64,000 nt of DNA, from assembly GCA_027365105.1 (NCBI GenBank), contig DAHXNZ010000001.1, positions 1-64,000 of the forward strand. Reading direction: 5' to 3'. This DNA is from Thermoplasmata archaeon (lineage in GTDB: Archaea; Thermoplasmatota; Thermoplasmata; Lutacidiplasmatales; UBA184). Below are positions 1 to 8,607 of the stretch, in pieces. A program made the translations under genes and the position numbers. The notes below the pieces were generated by a model, which was not told the DNA's origin, did not search any database, and saw only the letters and a list, made by a program, of their open reading frames with translations. Position 1 is the first letter of the stretch. Every line of letters begins with the position of its first letter.

Positions 1-2
1 TG

Positions 3-110
3 CGGTTTGGGGTGGGGAAAACCGTCCGGGAGTGGTCGACCCGACTGACCGAGGAACAGGAGGAGATCCTCTCCGCCCTCGGGGCAACACGCTATCTACC
101 TAGTCCGTAA
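3..110 (+). CDS. C-terminal fragment of an unidentified protein (starts before window)
   Basis: Open frame from window edge, translation RFGVGKTVREWSTRLTEEQEEILSALGATRYLPSP*, stop TAA at 108-110. Confidence 0.45.
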   Translation, partial: RFGVGKTVREWSTRLTEEQEEILSALGATRYLPSP

Positions 111-180
111 CTCGCATGGAAGACAGGCCCGAGTGGCGCCTCCCGAGGGCGGGTTCAAGGTTGAGAGGGGAGGAGTTCGT

Positions 181-1560
181 TCACGGCGGCGCGCGAAGCA
201 CCGCCATACTCCCGTTCAGCGGTGCGACGAACTCCCACCCGGCCTCGAGCAGCTTTGGCACGTCGTCCACCGCGACGGCCTTCTCGGTCCCCTTCTCCGG
301 GCCGATGGCCGCACCGACAGTCTTGATCAGGGCCACAATCTCCTCGTCGGACTTGCCGACCAGATCGAGTCCTTCGAGTTTGGAAGCGGGGACACCTCGA
401 GCCGTGAGCAGGAGGCGAAGCGCCCGAGTCACGGCTTCTTGTGAGTCCTCACCTTTTCCAGCCGTGGAGAGATAGGATTCCGCGCGCTTGTAGGCGGCTC
501 GAGCGTCCCGGAGCATGTCGTCACCCCAAGTCTTGCCGAGCGTGTACCGGCCGGAGTTACCGAGATCGTGACCGAGAATCGCCTCGCGGAGATCCCGGGT
601 GATCTTTCCCGCGCCCTCGGCCATCAGGAGTCTCGAGCTACAGTACGCTCGGAGCACGTACGGCCGCCACCTCACGCCCTCGGGCGCGGACGACTTGAGC
701 GCTTCGTGAATCTCGCCAACGACCGCTTTCGTCACGACAAACCCTGAAGCGAAGCGTGGGTCGCTCCGCCGACGGCTTGCGACTCCTCGCGTGGAACGTA
801 CGGCGATAACCGGCGAGGCCGGGGTGAGATACTCGCCGGCCTCGCCCCGCTCGGCGAGGTATGCGCGAAGCGCTGAGGCAAGCTGAGAGGACCCAAAGGT
901 CGTATACGAGGATCGAGTCTTCGAAAGGTGAGCCGGCACCCGGACTACGAACGGTTCCTCAGCAAAGGCGGGTCGCTTCCCCAACTTAAGATCGGGAAGA
1001 TCGGCAAGCGTGAGCCCTCCCTCGGCCTGGTAGGAGCCAAGGACTCCGGGTCGAAGCCCAGAGTGCGCCATGAAGAGAGCACACACTCGACTTCTAAGGG
1101 AGAGCCGGTCGAGGACACGGTTCAATTCTTCTGGCGTCGGGACCCTCTCTCGGACCAGGCTCGCGCCCTTGATGGGTGAGAGAGATGGGAAGCCCTCGAA
1201 TGGAACCCGGTGGAACCGGAAGTATGAACGGAGCCCCTCGTGGAACTTGGAGATGTACGAGTCGAGCCGTCCCGCGCGCTTCAGCTTCGCCGCATCACGA
1301 ACGAGCAAGTCGCGGAGACGGTCGGGGTCGCTCCTCGCGAGCGAGACTACGCGGGTCGGGTCGAGCTCCAGCCGCTCGAGCAAGAATCCGAATTGACGCA
1401 AGTACTGGTCGGCGGAGAGACGGGAACGGAGCGAACGGGCCTCCCACCATGACCGAACCTTCGGGTCTGAAAGTAAGCCCCTGTGCCTCCCCAAAATCGG
1501 ACCGAGCGGCAACGGTTGACCGGGCGCGACGTTGGGCTTTCCGGTGGTGATGCGCGGCAC
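181..1560 (-). CDS. Tyrosine recombinase/integrase-like protein
   Basis: 459 aa; C-terminal R...HxxR/Y-like elements (RPYVLRAYCSSRLL ... LGHDLGNSGRYTLG), SAM-like N-terminal domain; lies 44 bp from a tRNA gene. Confidence 0.75.
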   Translation of the reverse strand: MPRITTGKPNVAPGQPLPLGPILGRHRGLLSDPKVRSWWEARSLRSRLSADQYLRQFGFLLERLELDPTRVVSLARSDPDRLRDLLVRDAAKLKRAGRLDSYISKFHEGLRSYFRFHRVPFEGFPSLSPIKGASLVRERVPTPEELNRVLDRLSLRSRVCALFMAHSGLRPGVLGSYQAEGGLTLADLPDLKLGKRPAFAEEPFVVRVPAHLSKTRSSYTTFGSSQLASALRAYLAERGEAGEYLTPASPVIAVRSTRGVASRRRSDPRFASGFVVTKAVVGEIHEALKSSAPEGVRWRPYVLRAYCSSRLLMAEGAGKITRDLREAILGHDLGNSGRYTLGKTWGDDMLRDARAAYKRAESYLSTAGKGEDSQEAVTRALRLLLTARGVPASKLEGLDLVGKSDEEIVALIKTVGAAIGPEKGTEKAVAVDDVPKLLEAGWEFVAPLNGSMAVLRAPP

Positions 1561-1604
1561 GGTCCGAGTTATGGAAAAACGAGTATATGAACTCTCGGGG
1601 AGAG

Positions 1605-1707
1605 TAGCGGGGCATGGATTTGAACCATGGATCTACGGGTTATGAGCCCGTCGGGATTTCAGGACGGCTGCCATCGGCGGCCGTTTTCCTGACTACCCTA
1701 CCCCGCT
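1605..1707 (-). tRNA. Initiator tRNA-Met(CAT) with a predicted ~28-nt D-loop intron
   Basis: Minus strand AGCGGGGTAGGGTAGTCAGG...AAATCCCGACGGGCTCATAACCCGTAGATCCATGGTTCAAATCCATGCCCCGCTA; acceptor AGCGGGG/CCCCGCT, anticodon loop CTCATAA, T arm intact; insert interrupts D loop. Confidence 0.88.
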
Positions 1708-1831
1708 ACGGGCGGGCCGAGCATGAAACCCTATATGAGCTTCCACCGCCCCCATCGGGATTCCGCGCTCCGAGGGGAAGGGAGGCGGCGGCCGGGCGTC
1801 CTCTCAAATTCGCCGGCCGCTTGGGCGCCGC

Positions 1832-3637
1832 ATGTCGGACCACGCGCCCGGGCTGGGACTACCGGTTCCGGCCACCCTCCACGACTACGGAGCGATCGGA
1901 AACCTCCACAGCGTGGCGCTCGTCTCGCGCCACGGTTCGATCGACTGGCTCTGCTGGCCCCGGTTCGCCTCGCCGAGCCTGCTCGCTCGGATCCTGGACG
2001 CCGAGATGGGAGGTCATCTCGCGGTCCGACCGGAGGAGGCCTCCCGCAGCCGTCAGCGCTACCTCCCGTCGACCAACGTGCTCGAGACCGTTTTCGAGCT
2101 CCCCGATGGGCGGAGCCTGACCGTGACCGACTTCATGCCGGTCGAAGTGGGCGTTGCGGAGCCCTCCAGCCCCCGGTTGCTCCGGGCGCTGGAAGCGACC
2201 CGGGGAAAGGTGACGGTCGGGGCCGAGCTCCGGCCCCGGTTCAACTACGGACAGGAGGGTCCCGACTGGGACGGGAACGACGACCGCTGGATCGGACGAT
2301 CGTCCGGCGGCTCGGTTTGGGTCGCGGCCCCGGGTCCCCTGGAGCCGGTCGGCGAGGGGCTCGGGGGACGGTGGACCGTTCGCCCTGGAACCCGTCAATT
2401 CCTGCAGTTCGGCTGGGATCGCCCTCCGGCGGAGCTCGAGCCCCCGGAGCGGCTCCTGAACCGGACCATCGGCTACTGGAGGAGCTGGGTCGGCGCCGGG
2501 CGGACGCGCAGCTCCCGCCAACGGAGCTCCGAACCTCCGCTGATCGAGCGCTCGGAACTCGTGCTGAAGCTTCTCTCCCACGCGACCTCGGGAGCTTTCG
2601 TGGCGGCCCCGACAACCTCGCTCCCGGAGTGGCCGGGGGGAACCCGCAACTGGGATTACCGCTACGTGTGGATACGGGACGCCGCGTTCTCGGCCCAGAC
2701 GCTCCTGTCCCTCGGTCATATCGAGGAGGCTCATGCCTACCTTCGATGGATCACCGCGCGCTTGCGGGAGAGCGGGCCCCGGCCGCTCCGGGTCCTCTAC
2801 GCCGCCCACGGAGATCCCGACCTCTCGGAGCGCACGCTCCCCCACCTCCGGGGGTTCCTAGATTCGCGCCCGGTCCGGGTCGGGAACGGGGCCGCCGACC
2901 AGTTCCAACTCGACATCTTCGGCGAGCTCCTGGATGCGGCCGCTCTGCTCGCCCAGGTCGATCCCGATGCCCGGGGAGAGGTCTGGCCCGAACTCGCCCC
3001 GGCGGCCGAGATCATCGCCGCGCAGTGGGCCGCCCCGGATCGGAGCATCTGGGAGATCCGGGGCCCTCCCGATCACTATGTCCACTCCAAGGTCATGGCG
3101 TGGGTTGGACTCGATCGGGCCGCCCGTCTCTGCCGCCTGAACCATGATCCGGCCGGGGCCGAACGGTGGCTGCGCGCGGCGGAGGAGATCCGGCGCGAAG
3201 TGCTCTCCCGCGGGGTCGATCCCGAGAGCGGGGTCCTCCGGCAGGCGTTCGGCAACGCGAGGATTGATGCGGCCAACCTCCGGATCCCGATGGTGGGCTT
3301 CCTCCCGTTCGACGATCCCCGCATCCGGGCGACGATCGAACGGGTCGAGCGTGACCTTTCCGAGGGCCCCTTCGTGTACCGATATCGAGGCGCGGACGGC
3401 CTCGATGGGCCGGAAGGATCGTTCCTGCCCTGCGGGTTCTGGCTGGTCCTCTGTCTCGCCCGGATCGGCGAGAAGGCGCGGGCGCACGAGCGCCTGGCGG
3501 GGCTCGCCGAAGCGGCCGGCCCGCTCGGACTGTGGCCGGAGGAATTTGACCCGAAGGGGCGGATCCCCCTGGGTAACTTTCCTCAGGCGTTCTCCCATGT
3601 GGCGTACCTCAGGGCTCTTGAAGCGCTGCGCGACTGA
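1832..3637 (+). CDS. Glycoside hydrolase family 15 protein (glucoamylase/trehalase-like)
   Basis: 601 aa; N-term LHDYGAIGNLHSVALVSRHGSIDWLCWPRFASPSLLARILD, GGTRNWDYRYVWIRDAAFS, typical of GH15. Confidence 0.9.
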   Translation: MSDHAPGLGLPVPATLHDYGAIGNLHSVALVSRHGSIDWLCWPRFASPSLLARILDAEMGGHLAVRPEEASRSRQRYLPSTNVLETVFELPDGRSLTVTDFMPVEVGVAEPSSPRLLRALEATRGKVTVGAELRPRFNYGQEGPDWDGNDDRWIGRSSGGSVWVAAPGPLEPVGEGLGGRWTVRPGTRQFLQFGWDRPPAELEPPERLLNRTIGYWRSWVGAGRTRSSRQRSSEPPLIERSELVLKLLSHATSGAFVAAPTTSLPEWPGGTRNWDYRYVWIRDAAFSAQTLLSLGHIEEAHAYLRWITARLRESGPRPLRVLYAAHGDPDLSERTLPHLRGFLDSRPVRVGNGAADQFQLDIFGELLDAAALLAQVDPDARGEVWPELAPAAEIIAAQWAAPDRSIWEIRGPPDHYVHSKVMAWVGLDRAARLCRLNHDPAGAERWLRAAEEIRREVLSRGVDPESGVLRQAFGNARIDAANLRIPMVGFLPFDDPRIRATIERVERDLSEGPFVYRYRGADGLDGPEGSFLPCGFWLVLCLARIGEKARAHERLAGLAEAAGPLGLWPEEFDPKGRIPLGNFPQAFSHVAYLRALEALRD

Positions 3638-3955
3638 CCGTACTCGGCTCTCGGGGCAGGGCGAACAGGCCGGGACCGGTCGGGGCCTCGGTCGGTCGGG
3701 ACCTCTGCCGCCACCTCGCGGTGCAGCGGCATGACCGGTCCGGCCATCGCAGGGCCCCGGTACCCTGGTCCGGGGTCCAATTTTGCGAGCGCCCACCCCG
3801 CCGTGACGGATCTCAACCGGCTCGACCTACCGCGCCGGCCCCCGAAACACGGAAATGCCCGGAGGGTTAAGGACCCCCGGATCCGGGACGCTGGCGGCTC
3901 GCCGACGTACCCGATCCACCGTTCTGAGCCGACGGCTCAATCGGGACGAACGACC

Positions 3956-5332
3956 ATGATCCGACTGTGCATCAACACCCAGACTCCCCCGGTGCGTCGA
4001 CTCCCGTCGGCGCGTCCGCGCGGGTCGAAGCCCTGGCGGCTCGGCCAGGAGTACACGGAGCAGGTGGGTGGCGTCGTCCCGATGATGCGGGCCCTGCTCC
4101 GCGCGGGAACCGGCCGGTGGATCGCCCCGGAACCGCGCTGGGTGGCCCTCGGCACGGACGAACTCCCGGCCGAACTCCGGACCGACGAAGGGTACCGGCT
4201 CGAACTGGTCCATCTGACCGCCGAACAGCGGCGGCTCTACGGACGATTCAAGGAGGCGGTCTGGGCCTCCTTCCACGGGCCCGGGTTCCCCGAATTCGTC
4301 CCGGCCGAGTACCGGGCGTTTGTCGAGTACTCCTCGCAGACGGCCCTGCAACTGCTGAACCACCTCGGGGAGTACGACCTTTTCTACATCAATGATTTCC
4401 AGCAACTCCTGGTGGGCTCCCTGATCGGGTCGAGCGCGCCCACCCTTCTGCGCTGGCACATCCCCCTCGAGTTCCGGGGCTACCCCGAGCCGGTGCGCCG
4501 GTTTTTCCTCCGGTCCATGGAGGGGTTCGATGCGATCGTCGTGAGCACCCGGGCCGCCCTGGAGGAACTGATCCGGGCCGGATTCCAAGGTCGGGCGTTC
4601 CAGCTCTACCCGTATGTGGATCCGGCCGAACACCGGCCGGCGCCGCCCGGAGCGGCCGACCGGTTCCGGGAGCGGTTCGGCCTGGGGGACGGGCCGCTGG
4701 TGGTCAACGTGGCCCGCCTCGACCCGGTCAAGCGCCAGGATCTATTGGTGGACGCGTTCGTCCCGGTCGCCCGCCGCGACCCCTCCGCCCGGCTGGTGCT
4801 GGTCGGTGGGGGGAGCTTCTCCACCCGGCAACTGGCCGGGCCTTCAGAACGCTCGAAGGCGGTCGAATGGGAAGAGCTTCTCCGCCGCCAGATCCGGGCC
4901 CGACGCCTCGACCGACAGGTGGTCATCACCGGATCGGTCCCCTCCGAGCTGCGCGACGCGGCCTACGATGCGGCGAGTGTCTTTGTCCATCCCACCCCAT
5001 GGGAGGGATTTGGCCTGGTCGCGATCGAGGCGTGGCTCCACCACCGACCGGTGGTGGTGAGCCGGGGAGCGGGAGTGGCCGAGCTGGTCGACGATGGGCT
5101 CAATGGGTTCACGACGCCCCCGGCCTCGATCCCCCGGATCTCCCAGGCAATCGACTATCTTCTCCGCCACCCGGCCGAGGCCGAGGCGATGGGGAATGCG
5201 GGAGCCCTTTCCGCCCGGCGGGTCTTCGTCCGGCGGGCGGCGAGCCGTCTGCGCGACCTCTTCGCGGAGGCCATCCACCTGTACGAACGCGATCGTCTGA
5301 CTCCCGCCACGAGGTGGAGGCGATCCGGGTGA
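3956..5332 (+). CDS. GT-B fold glycosyltransferase (GT4-like; N-domain resembling trehalose-phosphate synthase/TreT)
   Basis: C-domain VVNVARLDPVKRQDLLVDAF...PTPWEGFGLVAIEAWLHHRPVVVSRGAGVAELV; N-domain YGRFKEAVWASFHG...LGEYDLFYINDFQQLLVGSLI; start reassigned to ATG 3956. Confidence 0.85.
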   Translation: MIRLCINTQTPPVRRLPSARPRGSKPWRLGQEYTEQVGGVVPMMRALLRAGTGRWIAPEPRWVALGTDELPAELRTDEGYRLELVHLTAEQRRLYGRFKEAVWASFHGPGFPEFVPAEYRAFVEYSSQTALQLLNHLGEYDLFYINDFQQLLVGSLIGSSAPTLLRWHIPLEFRGYPEPVRRFFLRSMEGFDAIVVSTRAALEELIRAGFQGRAFQLYPYVDPAEHRPAPPGAADRFRERFGLGDGPLVVNVARLDPVKRQDLLVDAFVPVARRDPSARLVLVGGGSFSTRQLAGPSERSKAVEWEELLRRQIRARRLDRQVVITGSVPSELRDAAYDAASVFVHPTPWEGFGLVAIEAWLHHRPVVVSRGAGVAELVDDGLNGFTTPPASIPRISQAIDYLLRHPAEAEAMGNAGALSARRVFVRRAASRLRDLFAEAIHLYERDRLTPATRWRRSG

Positions 5333-6093
5333 ACCGGAGCACCTCCCGCGGGGGTCTCGGAAGGTTCGGGGCGACGGTCGACTTCTGGCACACCCTGGCG
5401 ATCCCGAGCCCTGAGGCGACCGACCAGATCGAGGCGGACCGGCGGGCGGCGTGGAACCGGGCACTGACCCGGACCGGAGCCGTCCGCCTCCCGTCGGAGC
5501 GGCAGTTCGCCCGATTCGAGCAGTGGTGCGCCCGCGAGGAACGGCGGGGACGGGCGCCCCACATCGAGCGCCAAGCCGAGTGGATGGAACAGCTCACCGG
5601 GCACCGGGTCCGGGTGGCCCCTCTCCTCCGCGACCTGGATCGGGGCATTCTGCGCGCACCCATCGGACTGGCCCCGGGGGCCCGACCGGTGCTCGCCCGG
5701 CTTCGGCGAGGCGGCTTCAGGCTCGCGCTGCTGTCGAATCTCATCTTCGAATCGCCGCGGGCGATCCGGCGGCTATTACGACGATGGGATATCCTCACCT
5801 ATTTTGATGCCGTCGTGACATCCCCCGAAGCTCCATGGTCCAAGCCGGATCCCCGTTTCTACCGTCGGGCGCTCCTCCAGTTGAAGGTGCCGCCGGCTCG
5901 GGCCGTTCACCTGGGCGACCTCCCCTTGGACGTGGAAGGAGCCCGGGCGGCCCGTATGGCCGCGGCGTGGATCCATCCCCTCCCCGGCACCGGGGTCGGG
6001 GACCTCGGTCCCCGGGCGGTCCGCTACGGTTCGTGGGCGGAGGTCACGGTCGAGGATCTTCGCCGGACCATTCTCGCGCCGGAGGAGCCCTGA
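5329..6093 (+). CDS. HAD-superfamily hydrolase
   Basis: VDFWHTLAIP motif I variant, LALLSNL, SKPDPRFYRRAL, HLGDLPLDVEGARAA; GTG start overlapping the upstream stop. Confidence 0.8.
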   Translation: MNRSTSRGGLGRFGATVDFWHTLAIPSPEATDQIEADRRAAWNRALTRTGAVRLPSERQFARFEQWCAREERRGRAPHIERQAEWMEQLTGHRVRVAPLLRDLDRGILRAPIGLAPGARPVLARLRRGGFRLALLSNLIFESPRAIRRLLRRWDILTYFDAVVTSPEAPWSKPDPRFYRRALLQLKVPPARAVHLGDLPLDVEGARAARMAAAWIHPLPGTGVGDLGPRAVRYGSWAEVTVEDLRRTILAPEEP

Positions 6094-6097
6094 AACA

Positions 6098-7960
6098 GTG
6101 AAGGACCACGAGCCGTCCTGGCCGGGGGATCTCCGGCGGGTCACCGGATGGTTCCGTCGCCCGACGCTCGGCGGAGCGCGGAGCCTCTACCGATGGGCTC
6201 TGATCGGCGTTAGCGTCGGGATCATCTCGGGCGTCGTGGCCATCGCGTTCTTCGAGGCGCTGACCTTGGTCAGCAACAGCCTGCTCGGGGGCCTGCTGGG
6301 CATCAACCTTCCGGTCAACGGGGTGCCGCCCGGCGCGGCGTTTTCCTGGAGCACCAACCCGTCCCGATTCTTCCTGCTCATCGGAATCCTGGTTCTCGGG
6401 GGCCTGGGCACCGGCGTCTTGATCCGATATGTGGCGCCGGAAACTGAGGGGCACGGGACCGATCAGACGATCCGGGCGTTCCATCGGGGGCGAGGGGTCG
6501 TGCGGTACCGGGTGCCGGCAGTCAAATTCCTGGTCTCGACCCTCACCCTCGGGACCGGAGGAAGCGGGGGCCGGGAAGGTCCGACCGCCCAGATCGGATC
6601 CGGCTTCGCGACGTTTCTCGCCCGCCCCCTCAGGCTGACCACCCAGGAGCGGCGGGTCGCGATGATGGCCGGGGTCGGCGCCGGAATCGGAGCGATCTTC
6701 AAGGCGCCGTTCGGGGCGGCCCTGCTGTCGAGCGAGGTTCTCTACCTCTCCGATTTTGAGCCGGAGGTGATCATGCCGTCGATCATCGCCTCGGTCATCT
6801 CCTACTCGATCTTCGGATCGGTCGACGGCTTCGGACCGGAGTTTGTCATTCCCGCGGGCATCGGTTGGACGCCGGAGCAGCTCCCGGTCTACGCCCTCCT
6901 GGGCCTGGTGGCCGGGCTCTTCGGAATCCTCTACGTCGTCAGCTTTTACCGGTCCCGCGCCTTCTTCCAGTCGATCCAGGTCCCCCGCGTCGCCGTCCCG
7001 GCGGTCGGGGTCGCCCTCTTGGGAACCGTCCTGGCGGGGCTCTACTACCTGGTGCCCCAGGATCAGCACTTCCTGGCCGTCGGGGCGATCGGCATCGGCT
7101 ACGGCATGGTCCAGTGGATGCTCTACCAGGGCCATCTGCCGCTTCTCTTCCTTCTCCTCGCGGTCGGCCTCATCTTTCTCAAGATCCTGGCCACCTCGCT
7201 GACCGTCGGATCGGGCGGAAGCGCCGGGCTCTTCGGACCGGGGATCGTCATCGGCGCGACGATCGGCTTCTCGGTGATCAGCCTCGTGGACCTCGCCCTC
7301 CCGAGCCTGGCCGCCCCCCAGGATGTGACGGCCTTCGCGATCATCGGGATGATGGCGTTCTTCGGCAGCGTCTCCAAGGCTCCGATCGCAGTGATCCTGA
7401 TGGTCGTCGAAATGACCGGATCGGAAGCCCTGCTCGTTCCCGCGATGGTGGCCATCTTCATCGGCTACTACATCACGGGCCACTACCATCTCTACGAGGA
7501 GCAGGTCGAAAACCGGCTCGCGTCGCCCTCCCACACCACCGAGTACTTTGCCGAGTTTTTGCGCCACATGCCGGTCTCCCGCGCCCTCGATCCCCAGGTG
7601 GAGACGATTTCTACGACCGCCACGGTCGAAGCCGCGGGCTTTGCCATTTCCCACTCCTCGATCCCGGTCCTCGCGGTCCTTCGTAACGGGCGTCTGGTGG
7701 GCGAGGTTCGCCTCGTCGACATCCTCGGGGTTCCTCCGCGCCTCCGGCCGACCCAACCGGTCGAATCCATCGTGCGGGAGACGTTCCCGACCGTGACCCT
7801 CGACTCCAACCTGCTGGAGGCCGTCGGGCTGATGGACGCCGAAGGCGTCGAGGCCGTGCTGGTGGTCACGCCGACCCTGCCCGCGCAACTCGCCGGGGCC
7901 GTCACCCGGGAGAGGGTGGTCAACTTCCAGCGGTCGCCCGTGACGACCAACGGCGGATAG
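6098..7960 (+). CDS. CLC-family chloride channel/antiporter with C-terminal CBS domains
   Basis: GTGGSGGREGPTAQIGSG, GAGIGAIFKAPFGAALLSSEVLY, multiple TM segments, CBS pair at C-terminus. Confidence 0.93.
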   Translation: MKDHEPSWPGDLRRVTGWFRRPTLGGARSLYRWALIGVSVGIISGVVAIAFFEALTLVSNSLLGGLLGINLPVNGVPPGAAFSWSTNPSRFFLLIGILVLGGLGTGVLIRYVAPETEGHGTDQTIRAFHRGRGVVRYRVPAVKFLVSTLTLGTGGSGGREGPTAQIGSGFATFLARPLRLTTQERRVAMMAGVGAGIGAIFKAPFGAALLSSEVLYLSDFEPEVIMPSIIASVISYSIFGSVDGFGPEFVIPAGIGWTPEQLPVYALLGLVAGLFGILYVVSFYRSRAFFQSIQVPRVAVPAVGVALLGTVLAGLYYLVPQDQHFLAVGAIGIGYGMVQWMLYQGHLPLLFLLLAVGLIFLKILATSLTVGSGGSAGLFGPGIVIGATIGFSVISLVDLALPSLAAPQDVTAFAIIGMMAFFGSVSKAPIAVILMVVEMTGSEALLVPAMVAIFIGYYITGHYHLYEEQVENRLASPSHTTEYFAEFLRHMPVSRALDPQVETISTTATVEAAGFAISHSSIPVLAVLRNGRLVGEVRLVDILGVPPRLRPTQPVESIVRETFPTVTLDSNLLEAVGLMDAEGVEAVLVVTPTLPAQLAGAVTRERVVNFQRSPVTTNGG

Positions 7961-8607
7961 GCCCGTCGGCCCGAGAACCGGTCCGCGGGTCATCCGAAAC
8001 TCTCCCCCCGGCGGGGATCCGCAGGGAGGAGCGGAGGGCGGGCTCGAGCCACAAGCTCCGCCCCGGGGTGCGGCTCCAAGTCCCCCGCCTCGGTGCGACC
8101 CTCGACCCCGGCGCTGGCACGTTCGCCGAAACCGCAGGGGAGCCCCTTCCTCCAGGGTCGAGCCGGCGGGGGATGGGGCGGGGACCCGGTGCTCGTCACC
8201 GTCGTCGTGGGTCGGCCGGGTGGCGGCCGGTCGTTTGGTCCTTCACGTCCGCCCTCCGCGAACTGTCGGGGCCAGGTTCAGTTCGGAGTCGCTCCGAGTC
8301 CCGACCGGCCGGCGACCGCAGCGACGGCCCTACGCGGGTGAGATTCAGAGGACGGATCCCGCGCGCAGGCAGACCGGGTCGGAGGGAGTGGGTCTGCGGC
8401 GCCGGTGCGGGAGAAGCGCGAGCGGATCCTCGGGAATGCGATCGAGGTCAGCCCGTGGTGCGGCCCCGAGGGGAACGCCACTCAGTTGGAGGGCGGTGCT
8501 CCTCGGACGCCTTCCGAGCCCCCGCGGAAAAACCCCCGGTCCAGACTCCCACGGACTCGGCGAGGCGTATCCCTCGAAGCCGGAGCCCGCCGAACGAGGC
8601 GGGGTCG

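Noticed and set aside
6044-7993. 649-aa minus-strand ORF opposite the CLC channel
   Set aside because: Highly charged antisense translation of a transmembrane gene; not independently supported.
7961-8607. Plus- and minus-strand ORFs in the gap between CLC and M13 peptidase
   Set aside because: Short overlapping Arg/Pro-rich frames without domains; left as non-coding or decayed.
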